This document shows, piece by piece, positions 53,200-61,689 of a stretch of DNA of 64,000 nucleotides. Each line of letters begins with the position of its first letter. Within the stretch, counting starts at the first letter, position 1. The stretch spans positions 1,364,001 to 1,428,000 of the forward strand of contig NZ_AP023176.1 of the NCBI RefSeq assembly GCF_013426895.1, given 5' to 3'. This DNA comes from Paraburkholderia largidicola. GTDB taxonomy: Bacteria > Pseudomonadota > Gammaproteobacteria > Burkholderiales > Burkholderiaceae. The notes under the pieces are model-generated. The model did not search any database. It was given only the letters and a program-made list of their open reading frames with translations, and was not told the DNA's origin. The position numbers and the translations under genes were made by a program.

Positions 53200-53370
53200 C
53201 GGCGTTCGCGCGAAGACGCGCGGCTGGATCACGCAGCGGATCGCGCGAATCCGCGCCGTGTCGCGCGTGGTACGGCTCTTGCCTGACTCCGGAACCGCGC
53301 CGCTGCGGCGGTAGCGCGCCGCCTCATCGCGCCGCCCCACGCCCACACGACTCGACAAGGAAGCTCTCGC

Positions 53371-54420
53371 ATGCGGATGTCATCCGAACGCACGTCGACA
53401 CTGCCTGCCATCTCGGCGATCACGGTTGAAGCGCCCGGCCGGCTGCACATGGGCTTTCTCGATCCCGGCGGCTCGCTCGGACGCGCGTTCGGCAGCGTCG
53501 GCGTGGTCATCGAAGGATGCGGCACGCGGGTCACCGCGCGGCCCGCCGACGACGCGCAGATCGAAGGCGCCACCACCGACGCGCAGCGCGAGCGTATCGA
53601 GCGCTATCTCGCGCTACTGCACGACGCGTATGGCGGGCCGCCCGTTTCCATCGAAGTAGAACAGGCGGCGCGAGCGCATTGCGGCATCGGCTCCGGCACG
53701 CAACTCGCGCTCGCGGTCGGCACCGCGTACGCGCGGCTGGTCGGCATCGCGGCGACGACGGCGGAACTCGCGCAACGCCTCGGACGCGGCGCGCGCTCCG
53801 GCATCGGCGTGCTGGGATTCGATCATGGCGGGTTGCTCGTCGACGGCGGGCCGGGCCGCGCAATGGTGAACACGACGGCAGCCGCCGCTTTGCCGCCGCT
53901 GCTCGCGCGCCAGCCGTTTCCCGATGACTGGCGCATCGTGCTGATCGACGACACCACGCGCGAAGGCCTGCACGGCGACGACGAAAAGCGCGGCCTCGCC
54001 GCGCTGCCGCCCTTCCCGCAGACACTCGCCGCGCACGTCTGCCACCAGTTGCTGATGCGCGTGCTGCCCGGCATGGCGCAGGGCGACTTCGACGCGTTCG
54101 CCGCCGGCGTCAGCGAGATCCAGCAGTCGATCGGCGAATACTTCGCGCCGGTGCAAGGCGGCATCTATTCGAGCCCCGCTGTCGCGGCGGCCTTGCAGGC
54201 GATCGCTGCGAACCAGACAGCGGGCGTCGGGCAAAGCTCGTGGGGCCCGACGGGCTTCGCGTTCGTGCAAAGCTCGCGCCACGCCGACGACGCGCTCGCG
54301 GCCGCCCGCGCGGCGACGCGCGAGTATCCCGGCATCGTGTGTTCTGTCACGCGCGGCCGCAATTGCGGCGCGCGCTTCTATGCCGTCCAGCAGCCGCGCT
54401 TCGGCATCGACGCGCAATGA
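53371..54420 (+). CDS. Beta-ribofuranosylaminobenzene 5'-phosphate synthase
   Basis: 349 residues; ATG with AAGGAAG upstream. GHMP-kinase-like fold: VEAPGRLHMGFLDPGGSLGR at the start, the glycine-rich HCGIGSGTQLALAVG near 110, SGIGVLGFDHGGLLVDGG and the end SSWGPTGFAFV. This enzyme condenses PRPP with 4-hydroxybenzoate (or p-aminobenzoate) in the first committed step of methanopterin synthesis. Its presence shows that the organism makes its own H4MPT-type cofactor. Confidence 0.92.
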   Translation: MRMSSERTSTLPAISAITVEAPGRLHMGFLDPGGSLGRAFGSVGVVIEGCGTRVTARPADDAQIEGATTDAQRERIERYLALLHDAYGGPPVSIEVEQAARAHCGIGSGTQLALAVGTAYARLVGIAATTAELAQRLGRGARSGIGVLGFDHGGLLVDGGPGRAMVNTTAAAALPPLLARQPFPDDWRIVLIDDTTREGLHGDDEKRGLAALPPFPQTLAAHVCHQLLMRVLPGMAQGDFDAFAAGVSEIQQSIGEYFAPVQGGIYSSPAVAAALQAIAANQTAGVGQSSWGPTGFAFVQSSRHADDALAAARAATREYPGIVCSVTRGRNCGARFYAVQQPRFGIDAQ

Positions 54421-54513
54421 GCCGGATGTCCGCACGCCCCCGACCGATCAGACGCATGCGCACCCGACACGGGTCGCGCAAGCCCCGCTTTTGACTACGA
54501 AAGAGCCGACGCC

Positions 54514-55440
54514 ATGTCACAAACCACTGAAAGGCCCTACATCCTGCACATGTTCACGCCGACGCCGCAGATGAGTCCGTTCGACGTCAACATGGCCGCC
54601 GACGCCGGTTATCAGATCGTCGTGCCGTATTGCGATGTCGACGTGCGCAACGTCGTGCAACTCACCCAGGACGCGATCTTCTCGCGCGGCCCGAAAGGCG
54701 TGTCGCGCACGGGCATCTTCATTGGCGGACGCGATGTGATGCTCGCCGCCGACATGCTCGACCGCGCGCGCGAAGCGATGGTGCCGCCGTTCGAAGTTTC
54801 CGTGTTCGCCGATCCGAGCGGCGCATACACGACATCGGGGGCGCTCGTCGCGCTGGTCGAATGTCATCTGAAAGCGCAGCACGGCGAAGAGCTGAAGGAC
54901 AAGCACGTGCTGATACTCGGCGGCACGGGCGCCGTGGGCCGGATCACGGCCGCCATCGCGGCGACGCTCGGCGCGCATGTGACCATCGCGAGCCATTCCG
55001 ACGCGGCGCGCGCCGAACGCGCGAGCCACGACGTCGACGAGCGGTTCGGCATCAAGACCTCGGGCGTCGGCACGGGCACGCCGCAGACGCTGCACGCTGC
55101 GCTTGCGCACGCGGACATCGTGTTCGCGACGGCGGCTGCGGGCGTCCAGGTGATGAGCGCCGCCGATCTCGCGCAGGCGCCGCGCCTGCTGATCGCCGCC
55201 GACGTCAACGCCGTGCCGCCGGAAGGCATCGCAGGCGTCAACGTGATGGACGACGGCAAGCCGCTCGGTGGCGCCGTGCGACCTGATGCAATCGGCATCG
55301 GCGCGCTGGCGATCGGTAACGTGAAGTACCAGGTCGAGCATCGCCTGTTCACGCGGATGCGCACGGCGGGCAAGCCGGCGTATTTCGGCTTCACGGAAGC
55401 GTTCGACGAAGCGCGCGCGGTCGTCGCCGAGCGCAGCTAG
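54514..55440 (+). CDS. mtdB: Methylene-tetrahydromethanopterin dehydrogenase
   Basis: 308 residues. MtdA/MtdB family: ILHMFTPTPQMSPFDVNMA, FIGGRDVMLAADMLDRAR, the dinucleotide motif LILGGTGAVGRI near 135, and DVNAVPPEGIAGVNVMDDG. It oxidises methylene-H4MPT to methenyl-H4MPT with NAD(P)+. Given the surrounding methanopterin genes, MtdB is the better name than the folate-linked MtdA. Third gene of the run. Confidence 0.9.
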   Translation: MSQTTERPYILHMFTPTPQMSPFDVNMAADAGYQIVVPYCDVDVRNVVQLTQDAIFSRGPKGVSRTGIFIGGRDVMLAADMLDRAREAMVPPFEVSVFADPSGAYTTSGALVALVECHLKAQHGEELKDKHVLILGGTGAVGRITAAIAATLGAHVTIASHSDAARAERASHDVDERFGIKTSGVGTGTPQTLHAALAHADIVFATAAAGVQVMSAADLAQAPRLLIAADVNAVPPEGIAGVNVMDDGKPLGGAVRPDAIGIGALAIGNVKYQVEHRLFTRMRTAGKPAYFGFTEAFDEARAVVAERS

Positions 55441-55469
55441 CGCACGCACGAATGAAGCGAGGCGATGCG

Positions 55470-56699
55470 ATGCCCTTCCGTGCAGCCCGTTCCGCCGATG
55501 CCCGCGCACGCGTTTCCGCCCCCGCGCCGTTCGTCGCGGTGGCGGGCCTGTCCGCGCGCATGCTCGCGCAATCCGCCGCGCATGCCGGTTATCGGGTCGC
55601 GGCGCTCGACCTGTTCGGCGATCGCGACACGCGCCGCTACGCGAAGCTGTGGCTCGATACGGGCGGCAGCGGTTTATCGATCGATCGCGACAAACTGCAG
55701 GCTGCGCTCGAACGCGTCGTGCGGCTGCCGAAGCTGATCGGTTATGTGGCTGGCAGCGGGATCGAGCCGCACATCGGCTGGCTGCAGCAGACAGCGCGAT
55801 TGCCGCGCCTGATCGGCAACGACGCGGAATCGACAGCGGCCGTGCGCGACCCGAAGCGCTTTTTCGCCTTGCTCGATGAACTGCGCATCGCGCATCCCGA
55901 GGTTGCCTTCGAGCGGCCCGAGCGGTCCGAAGGCTGGTTGCACAAAGCCGCAGACGGCTGCGGCGGCACGCATATCCGTTCAGCCGCAGACACGAATACG
56001 CAGCACGGTTACTTTCAGCGCGTGAGCGAAGGACTGCCGATGTCGGCACTCTTTCTCGCCGCGCGACGCGAAGCTTTCGTCATCGGCTATGCCGAACAGC
56101 TTTGCGTCGCGATCGGCGGGCTGCCCTATCTGCACACAGGATCGCTCGGTCCTGTCGATCTGCCTGCGGGCATCGCGCGGCAGATCGACTCCGCGGTGCA
56201 TTCGATCACGGCGCGCGCGAATCTGAGCGGACTGAACAGCCTCGATTTTCTGCTCGACGGCGACGCGATCCGCGTGCTCGAAGTCAACGCGCGGCCCTCG
56301 TCGACGATGGCGCTGTACGAGCGCGCATGGCGCGACGCGTGGCCGCGTGGGTTGCTCGCCGCGCATATCGACGCGTGTCTGCATGGCCGTCTGCCGCAAG
56401 AGCGCGTAGGCGCGCCGCAATGCCGCGTTGCACAACAGGTCGTGTTCGCGCCCGCCGCTTTCACGGTGACGCGCCGCTTCAGCGATGCGTTGTTCGTCGA
56501 TCCCGTCTGTCACGACGTTCCGAACCCGGGCACCCGCATCGAAGCCGGCCAGCCTGTCTGCACGGTGCTCGTGACGGGCCGGATGTCCGATGGGCGCACC
56601 GGCCTGCAACGCGAGCTGCAATACCAGACGCAACGCCTTTTGCAACGCATCGAAACCAGCCCCGAACCTTGCCATGAACTCGTCGACACACACGGCTGA
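55470..56699 (+). CDS. ATP-grasp protein of the methanopterin island
   Basis: 409 residues from the ATG at 55470 (GAGG upstream; ATG 55452 is possible). ATP-grasp features: PFVAVAGLSARMLAQSAAHAG start, WLHKAADGCGGTHIR (nucleotide lysine and glycine loop), and the metal-binding LNSLDFLLDG...VLEVNARPSSTMALYE block. Equivalent genes of unknown step are found in the H4MPT islands of methylotrophs and are probably ligases in cofactor assembly. It overlaps mch by 26 bases. Confidence 0.82.
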   Translation: MPFRAARSADARARVSAPAPFVAVAGLSARMLAQSAAHAGYRVAALDLFGDRDTRRYAKLWLDTGGSGLSIDRDKLQAALERVVRLPKLIGYVAGSGIEPHIGWLQQTARLPRLIGNDAESTAAVRDPKRFFALLDELRIAHPEVAFERPERSEGWLHKAADGCGGTHIRSAADTNTQHGYFQRVSEGLPMSALFLAARREAFVIGYAEQLCVAIGGLPYLHTGSLGPVDLPAGIARQIDSAVHSITARANLSGLNSLDFLLDGDAIRVLEVNARPSSTMALYERAWRDAWPRGLLAAHIDACLHGRLPQERVGAPQCRVAQQVVFAPAAFTVTRRFSDALFVDPVCHDVPNPGTRIEAGQPVCTVLVTGRMSDGRTGLQRELQYQTQRLLQRIETSPEPCHELVDTHG

Positions 56700-57777
56700 C
56701 CACAACGGCAACGCGCCGCCGCCCATCGCCCGCGACGCGCCCAGCGTCAACGCGCTCGCCGCGCCGCTCGTCGCGCAACTGCTGGCGGATGCCGCGCGGC
56801 TGCGCATTGCGTCGTCGCGCCATGCGTTCGGCCCGACCATCGTCGATGCGGGCATCGCGTCGCCCGGCTGCATCGAGGCAGGCGTGATGATCGCGCGCAT
56901 CTGCATGGGCGGCCTCGGCCGCATCGAGACGCGCATCAGCGCCGAGCAGACGCCGCTCTGGCCCGCGATGATCGACGTGCATACGGCGTCACCGGTGCTC
57001 GCGGCACTTGGCAGCCAGTACGCGGGCTGGAGTCTTTCCGCGAGCAAGGAACAGAACAACGGCAAGAAGTTCTTTTCGCTCGGCTCCGGACCGGCGCGCG
57101 CGCTGGCCGGCAAGGAAACGCTGTTCGACGAACTGGGCTATCGCGACGGGCACGACGCGGGCGTGCTCGTGATGGAAGTCGGCCAGTTGCCGCCGCAAGC
57201 GGTGCTCGAAAAGATCGTCGGCGATTGCGGCCTTGCACCCGAAAAGCTCACGGTGATCGTCACGCCGACGCAGTCTGTCGCGGGGACGGTGCAGATCGTG
57301 GCGCGCGTGGTCGAGGTCGCGCTGCACAAGACGCATGTGCTCGGCGTGCCGCTCGTCGAGATCGTCGACGCGAGCGGCACGGCGCCGTTGCCGCCGCCCG
57401 CGCCCGATGGCCTTGCCGCGATGGGCCGCACCAACGACGCGATCCTCTACGGCGGACGCGTGCATCTGACCGTGACGCGCGACGCCGTTGCGCGGCAGCT
57501 CGCGGCGGAGTTGCCGTCGTCGAATTCACGCGACCATGGAAGGCCATTCGCCGAGATTTTCGCGTCGTTCAATCACGACTTCTATCAGATCGACCCGTCG
57601 CTGTTTGCGCCCGCCGAGGTGTGGGTCAGCAGCCTCGAAAGCGGCACGACCTATCGCGGCGGACGGCTCGACGGCGCGCTGCTGCATGCGCTTTGGCAAG
57701 GGGACGCGGTCGTTGTGGGCGACGAGCCCGCTGCCGGGCCAGGCACGCCGGGCGTCACCAGTCCGGGGGCGCCATGA
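56674..57777 (+). CDS. mch: Methenyl-tetrahydromethanopterin cyclohydrolase
   Basis: 367 residues from the ATG at 56674. Mch family blocks: SPGCIEAGVMIARICMGGLGR, SLSASKEQNNGKKFFSLGSGPARALAGKE (in pieces SKEQNNGKKFFSLGSGPARA), GRTNDAILYGGRVHL and FAEIFASFNHDFYQIDP. It converts methenyl-H4MPT to 5-formyl-H4MPT in the formaldehyde oxidation path. It overlaps both neighbours, so the run is translationally coupled. Confidence 0.95.
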   Translation: MNSSTHTADHNGNAPPPIARDAPSVNALAAPLVAQLLADAARLRIASSRHAFGPTIVDAGIASPGCIEAGVMIARICMGGLGRIETRISAEQTPLWPAMIDVHTASPVLAALGSQYAGWSLSASKEQNNGKKFFSLGSGPARALAGKETLFDELGYRDGHDAGVLVMEVGQLPPQAVLEKIVGDCGLAPEKLTVIVTPTQSVAGTVQIVARVVEVALHKTHVLGVPLVEIVDASGTAPLPPPAPDGLAAMGRTNDAILYGGRVHLTVTRDAVARQLAAELPSSNSRDHGRPFAEIFASFNHDFYQIDPSLFAPAEVWVSSLESGTTYRGGRLDGALLHALWQGDAVVVGDEPAAGPGTPGVTSPGAP

Positions 57778-58781
57778 GCGACGTACCGGCGGCAAGCAGC
57801 GGCCTGCGCGTCGCGATCATGACGGACGAAACCGGCTGGCACACGGGACGCCTCAAGAAGGCGTTCCGCGCGCGCGGCGTCGATGCACGCTGCGTCGATC
57901 TCGCCGCATGCCGCATCGACACGTCGTGGTCGCCGTACGGCCTCGCCATTCCCGGCTTCGCGCGCGACCTGCCCGACGCCGTGTTCGTGCGCGGCATCGC
58001 GGGTGGCACGTTCGAGCAGGTCACGCTGCGCCTCGGCATCCTGCACGCGCTGCGCGAGTGCGGCGTGCCCGTCTACAACGACGCGCGCGCCATCGAGCGC
58101 AGCGTCGACAAATCGATGACGAGCTTCCTGCTGCATCGCGCGGGCGTGCCGACGCCGCCCGCGTGGGCGACGGAATCGGCGGCCTTCGCGCAGCGTGTAC
58201 TGATGCGCGAGACGGCGGCCGCGCGCCGGGTCGTCATCAAGCCGTTGTTCGGCTCGCAGGGCAAGGGCTTGCGGCGGCTCGGCGCGAACGCGTCGAACGG
58301 CGCATTGACACCGCTGCCGCCACTGCGCAGCTATCGCCAGGTTGCGTATCTGCAGCGTTTCGTCGGCAGTGCGCGCGCGCGGCCTGGCGCGTACGACTGG
58401 CGCGTGCTCGTGATCGGCGCGCGTGCGGTTGCTGCAATGCGGCGAACGGGCGGGCGCGGTTGGATACACAACGTCGCACGCGGCGCGCGCTGCGACCCTG
58501 CCGAGCTGGACCCGACGCTCGCGAACCTCGCGGAACGCGCGACGGCCGCGCTCGGGCTCGATTACGCGGGCGTCGACCTGATCCCCGACCTGTCGATGCC
58601 GGGCGAAACAGGCGCGCCGCTCGTGCTCGAAGTGAATGGCGTCGCCGCGTGGCGTGGACTGCAATCGGTGACGACCGTCGATATCGCGGCGGCGCTGGTC
58701 GACGATCTGCTCGACCGCAAGCTTGCCGCGAGCCACACGTCGACGCTGCCCCAGCCCGCCGTGCCGCTCCATGGGCGCTAG
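57774..58781 (+). CDS. RimK-like ATP-grasp ligase of the methanopterin island
   Basis: 335 residues; ATG overlaps the mch stop (ATGA). ATP-grasp of RimK type: VRGIAGGTFEQVTLRLGIL, SVDKSMTSFLLHRAGVPTPP, VVIKPLFGSQGKGLRRLG (ATP lysine and loop), DWRVLVIGARAVAAMRRTG and PLVLEVNGVAAWRGLQ (metal site). RimK relatives add glutamate-like residues to cofactors, as MptN does for H4MPT, so a side-chain ligation step is plausible. Known in methylotroph islands as orfY. Confidence 0.87.
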   Translation: MSDVPAASSGLRVAIMTDETGWHTGRLKKAFRARGVDARCVDLAACRIDTSWSPYGLAIPGFARDLPDAVFVRGIAGGTFEQVTLRLGILHALRECGVPVYNDARAIERSVDKSMTSFLLHRAGVPTPPAWATESAAFAQRVLMRETAAARRVVIKPLFGSQGKGLRRLGANASNGALTPLPPLRSYRQVAYLQRFVGSARARPGAYDWRVLVIGARAVAAMRRTGGRGWIHNVARGARCDPAELDPTLANLAERATAALGLDYAGVDLIPDLSMPGETGAPLVLEVNGVAAWRGLQSVTTVDIAAALVDDLLDRKLAASHTSTLPQPAVPLHGR

Positions 58782-59652
58782 CGATCTGCTCTCCCGCGCG
58801 CCCGACGCGTTCCTGCGCGCGTGCCGGCTCGATGTCGAAGCGGCGAAGCCGGGTAATGTCAGCATCGCGAGCGCGGGGCATGGGATGCAGGCCGCGCAGT
58901 TCATCGACAGCGCCGAGGCCGCTGCGCCTGCGCTGTTTGCGCGCGGCGCGCGCGTCGGCGAGCGCATTCTCGATGCCGTGACGCGCACGCGGCACGTCGC
59001 GGGCTGCAATACGAATCTCGGCATCGTGCTGCTGGTCGCGCCGCTTGCCGCCGCACTAGAAAGCGTTGGCGACACGGCACCGCTCGATGCCGCGCGCTGG
59101 CAAGCCTCCGTCGAAACCGTGCTGTCGCGCCTCGACGTCGACGATGCGCGCGCCGCCTATCGCGCGATCGCGCTCGCCAATCCCGGCGGTCTCGGCGACG
59201 CGCCCGAGCAATCGGTGCATGCGCCGCCCACTGTCGATCTGCGCGTAGCCATGTCGCTGGCCGCCGAACGCGACAGCATCGCGCGTCAATACGCGAACGG
59301 CTTCGCGGACATCTTCGGCATGGGCCTCGATGCGCTCGCGCAATCGCACTGCAGCATGCCGACCGACCTCACGCTCGACGTGTTTCTCACCTTCCTCGGC
59401 GCGTGGCCCGACTCGCACATACTGCGCAAGCATGGCGCGGCCGTGGCGCAAAGTGTCACGCGCGAAGCGCGTGAACGCCATACGCAATGGCGCGACGCGC
59501 ACGGTCGCGAGCGCACCGCGCCACTCGATGCATGGGACGCCGAACTGAAGGCGCAAGGCGTCAACCCAGGCACGAGCGCCGATCTGAGCGTCGCGACGCT
59601 GTTCGTCGCCGCCCTGCTCGACCCTCTGCGCTTCACGCGCAACAGCGTCTGA
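58771..59652 (+). CDS. CitG-like triphosphoribosyl-dephospho-CoA synthase family protein
   Basis: 293 residues; ATG overlaps the end of the RimK-like gene by 11 bases. CitG/MdcB family: LDVEAAKPGNVSIASAGHGM, TRHVAGCNTNLGIVLLVAPL, YANGFADIFGMGLDAL and DSHILRKHGAAVAQSV. True CitG makes the prosthetic group of citrate lyase; no citrate lyase genes are near, and homologues in H4MPT islands (orf9) are thought to act in methanopterin synthesis. Step unknown. Confidence 0.87.
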   Translation: MGASDLLSRAPDAFLRACRLDVEAAKPGNVSIASAGHGMQAAQFIDSAEAAAPALFARGARVGERILDAVTRTRHVAGCNTNLGIVLLVAPLAAALESVGDTAPLDAARWQASVETVLSRLDVDDARAAYRAIALANPGGLGDAPEQSVHAPPTVDLRVAMSLAAERDSIARQYANGFADIFGMGLDALAQSHCSMPTDLTLDVFLTFLGAWPDSHILRKHGAAVAQSVTREARERHTQWRDAHGRERTAPLDAWDAELKAQGVNPGTSADLSVATLFVAALLDPLRFTRNSV

Positions 59653-59670
59653 ACGCATCACGAGATTAAT

Positions 59671-59696
59671 TGGCATGGTTCCTGTTACACGGGAAC
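59671..59696 (+). promoter_or_regulatory. Possible fae promoter/operator: imperfect sigma-54 element and dyad
   Basis: TGGCATGGTTCCTGTT (59671-59686) resembles a -24/-12 element but has GT instead of the nearly invariant GC at -12. It overlaps a dyad GTTCC-t-GT-tac-AC-g-GGAAC (59678-59696). It lies about 95 bases upstream of fae. A sigma-54 activator gene is 2 kb away. Weak as a promoter, better as an operator. Confidence 0.3.
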
Positions 59697-59787
59697 GCGG
59701 TGCGTCCCCCTCAAACAACGCGCGGTTGGTCGCCACGCGTCGCGAGTTCGTCACACGTCGACAGACCCAATTCACTGGAGGAACAGC

Positions 59788-60297
59788 ATGGCCAAGATCA
59801 ACCGCGTAATGGTAGGCGAGTCGCTTATCGGCGAGGGCAACGAAGTCGCCCACATCGATCTGATCATCGGGCCGCGAGGCTCAGCAGCCGAATCGGCTTT
59901 CTGCCACGCCCTCACCAACAACAAGGACGGCTTCACGTCGCTGCTCGCCGTCGTTGCGCCGAATCTGCTGACCAAGCCCAATACCGTGATGTTCAACAAG
60001 GTGACCATCAAGGGCGCAAAGCAGGCCGTGCAGATGTTCGGTCCGGCGCAGCACGCCGTGGCGCTTGCCGTTGCGGATTGCGTCGAAGACGGCACGATTC
60101 CGAAGGACGAAGCCGACGACCTGTTCGTCTGCGTCGGCGTCTTCATTCACTGGGAAGCCGACGACGACAAGAAGATTCAGGAGTTCAACTACAAGGCGAC
60201 ACGCGAAGCACTCCAGCGCGCGGTAGCGGGCGAGCCGAGCGCCGCTGAAGTGGTGTCGAAGAAGGCAGGCGCTGCGCACCCGTTCGCGCCGAACTAG
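59788..60297 (+). CDS. fae: Formaldehyde-activating enzyme
   Basis: 169 residues after GGAGG. Very close to methylotroph Fae: [18 protein letters not shown] (with the catalytic His), [45 protein letters not shown] and [18 protein letters not shown]. It condenses formaldehyde with H4MPT to methylene-H4MPT, the entry to the pathway run by MtdB and Mch. Placed 135 bases after the CitG-like gene, with its own upstream region, so it may be expressed more strongly than the rest. Confidence 0.97.
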   Translation: MAKINRVMVGESLIGEGNEVAHIDLIIGPRGSAAESAFCHALTNNKDGFTSLLAVVAPNLLTKPNTVMFNKVTIKGAKQAVQMFGPAQHAVALAVADCVEDGTIPKDEADDLFVCVGVFIHWEADDDKKIQEFNYKATREALQRAVAGEPSAAEVVSKKAGAAHPFAPN

Positions 60298-60330
60298 GCG
60301 CGCCGTATGCATGACAAGCAGTGTCGCGCG

Positions 60331-60371
60331 CGCAACGCGCGGCGGGCCGTAACGGTCTGCCGCGCGTTGCG
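60331..60371 (+). terminator. Hairpin after fae
   Basis: Perfect 13-bp stem CGCAACGCGCGGC / GCCGCGCGTTGCG with a 15-base loop, 33 bases after the fae stop and followed by GTGTTTCCC. Probably ends or attenuates the fae transcript before the small exported protein gene. Confidence 0.6.
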
Positions 60372-60421
60372 TCGCGCGTGTTTCCCCGATGGATGCTGAA
60401 CCCTACGATAAAGGCTGACCC

Positions 60422-60844
60422 ATGACCTCACGTTGTCGCGCGCGTCTCGCTGTCGCGGCGTTCGCGTGCGTTGCAGTAATCCCGCTTGCCGCCCTGGCGG
60501 CCGATCCCGCCGGTGACAAGGCGCAAGGCGCGCCGCCCGGCGGCAATGACTACCCGACCCAGGGCCGTGTCGAATACGTGCTCGGCTGCATGGACGACAA
60601 CGGCCATGATTTCGCCAACGTCTACAAGTGCTCGTGCGTGATCGACAAGATTGCGGCTGCCCTACCGTATGACGAATACGTCGAGCAGATGACGTTCGCG
60701 AAGTACGCGACACTCGGCGGCGAAGGCGGTAATGAATTCCGCGTCGACCGGGCGCGCGCGCAAACGAAGAAATATCGCGCGCTGCAGCAAGAGGCGTATC
60801 AGGCGTGCGGGCTCGCCAAGGCCACGCCGTCGGCGGCGAAGTAA
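60422..60844 (+). CDS. Small exported cysteine-containing protein of the C1 island
   Basis: 140 residues. Signal peptide 1-26 (ALAAD). The mature part holds Cys residues in VEYVLGCMDDNGHDFANVYKCSCVIDKIA (as GCMDDNG and YKCSCVIDK) and QACGLAK, four in all, and a tail rich in Ala. No heme motif. Similar small proteins are seen beside methanol dehydrogenase or fae genes in other methylotrophs, but I know no assigned function. The even number of Cys suggests disulfides. Confidence 0.75.
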   Translation: MTSRCRARLAVAAFACVAVIPLAALAADPAGDKAQGAPPGGNDYPTQGRVEYVLGCMDDNGHDFANVYKCSCVIDKIAAALPYDEYVEQMTFAKYATLGGEGGNEFRVDRARAQTKKYRALQQEAYQACGLAKATPSAAK

Positions 60845-60870
60845 AGCCTCTTCACCCAACCTGCGCACGC

Positions 60871-60907
60871 GCTGACGTGCCCGTCACAGACCGACGGGCA
60901 CGTGCGC
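60871..60907. terminator. Bidirectional terminator between convergent genes
   Basis: 11-bp stem ACGTGCCCGTC / GACGGGCACGT (60875-60885, 60893-60903) with a 7-base loop, extended by further pairing. It lies between the small exported protein (plus) and the FolB-like gene (minus). Confidence 0.6.
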
Positions 60908-60912
60908 GCATC

Positions 60913-61383
60913 TCACGCAAAGCGCACGCGCTGCCGTTCGATGATCACGCCAACCGCGGCGACGTCGTCGAACTTTGCGGGTTTGCACAACTTGACGCGC
61001 ACCCACTGAGCGCCGAATCTGTCGATCAACAACCGGGCAATCTGCTCGGCCAGCGCTTCGAGAAGCTGCACCTTATGGGTCGCGAGCAATGTGAGCAATT
61101 CGGCGCGCACGGCCGCGTAATTGATCGTGTCGTCGATACGGTCCGTCTCGCACGCGCGCAGCGACGGCACGCCGATTGCAAGATCCAGTTGCACGGGCTG
61201 CGGCTCGTGCAGTTCGCCCACGTCGATGCCGATCACCGTCTGCGCGACGAAGCCCTCGATGTACACGATATCGAGCGCGGCGCTGCGTTGCGGCTGCTCT
61301 GCTGGCTCCAGCATGGGCCGCGCGCTCGATGGCAGCACGACAGTAAAATGGATGGGACTGCTTCCTGGGTTGAAACGGTCCAT
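60913..61383 (-). CDS. Dihydroneopterin aldolase-like protein (FolB family)
   Basis: 156 residues from the ATG at 61383 with GGAG upstream. FolB/FolX fold: DIVYIEGFVAQTVIGID, QPVQLDLAIGVPSLRACETDRIDDTINYAAV (as LDLAIGVPSLRAC and DRIDDTINYAAV), LLEALAEQIARLLIDRF and VRVKLCKPAKF. It should act on dihydroneopterin. Inside an H4MPT island it is likely a pterin step for methanopterin rather than the housekeeping folate enzyme. N-terminal 35 residues are longer than usual. Confidence 0.87.
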   Translation of the reverse strand: MDRFNPGSSPIHFTVVLPSSARPMLEPAEQPQRSAALDIVYIEGFVAQTVIGIDVGELHEPQPVQLDLAIGVPSLRACETDRIDDTINYAAVRAELLTLLATHKVQLLEALAEQIARLLIDRFGAQWVRVKLCKPAKFDDVAAVGVIIERQRVRFA

Positions 61384-61689
61384 GTGTCGGCTCCACAGTG
61401 GGGCGCGCGTGCGGCGCATCGGTTTTTACGGCAATCTGACGATGCGAAGCAAAAAGCAGGCGCACTCGCACACGATCGTACGACTATTTATTGATGTATC
61501 GCGACACGAGTTGTACAGTGTTTGCTGAGTGCGCTGGAACGGATTCAAACGACATATCAGCAGTTCTGCCACGCGCGCGCGAGACGCGCGGCACATCGTG
61601 AAGCACACGGGGAAACACTTATATACAGCGCAGGCCGCGCCCATCGGCAACGGGATGGACACGAGCCGAACGCATCGGAGACGCCCCTA
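61384..61689. promoter_or_regulatory. Divergent intergenic region folB-like / sigma-54 activator
   Basis: 306 bases. The AT-richer stretch around ATCGTACGACTATTTATTG (61475-61495) is the likely promoter zone. I see no clear sigma-54 element. An open frame leading into the activator gene from 61522 has no ribosome site. Confidence 0.4.

Noticed and set aside
54517..56049. 510-codon minus-strand frame opposite mtdB and the ATP-grasp gene
   Set aside because: Covers two well recognised enzymes on the other strand and has no start signal or domain.
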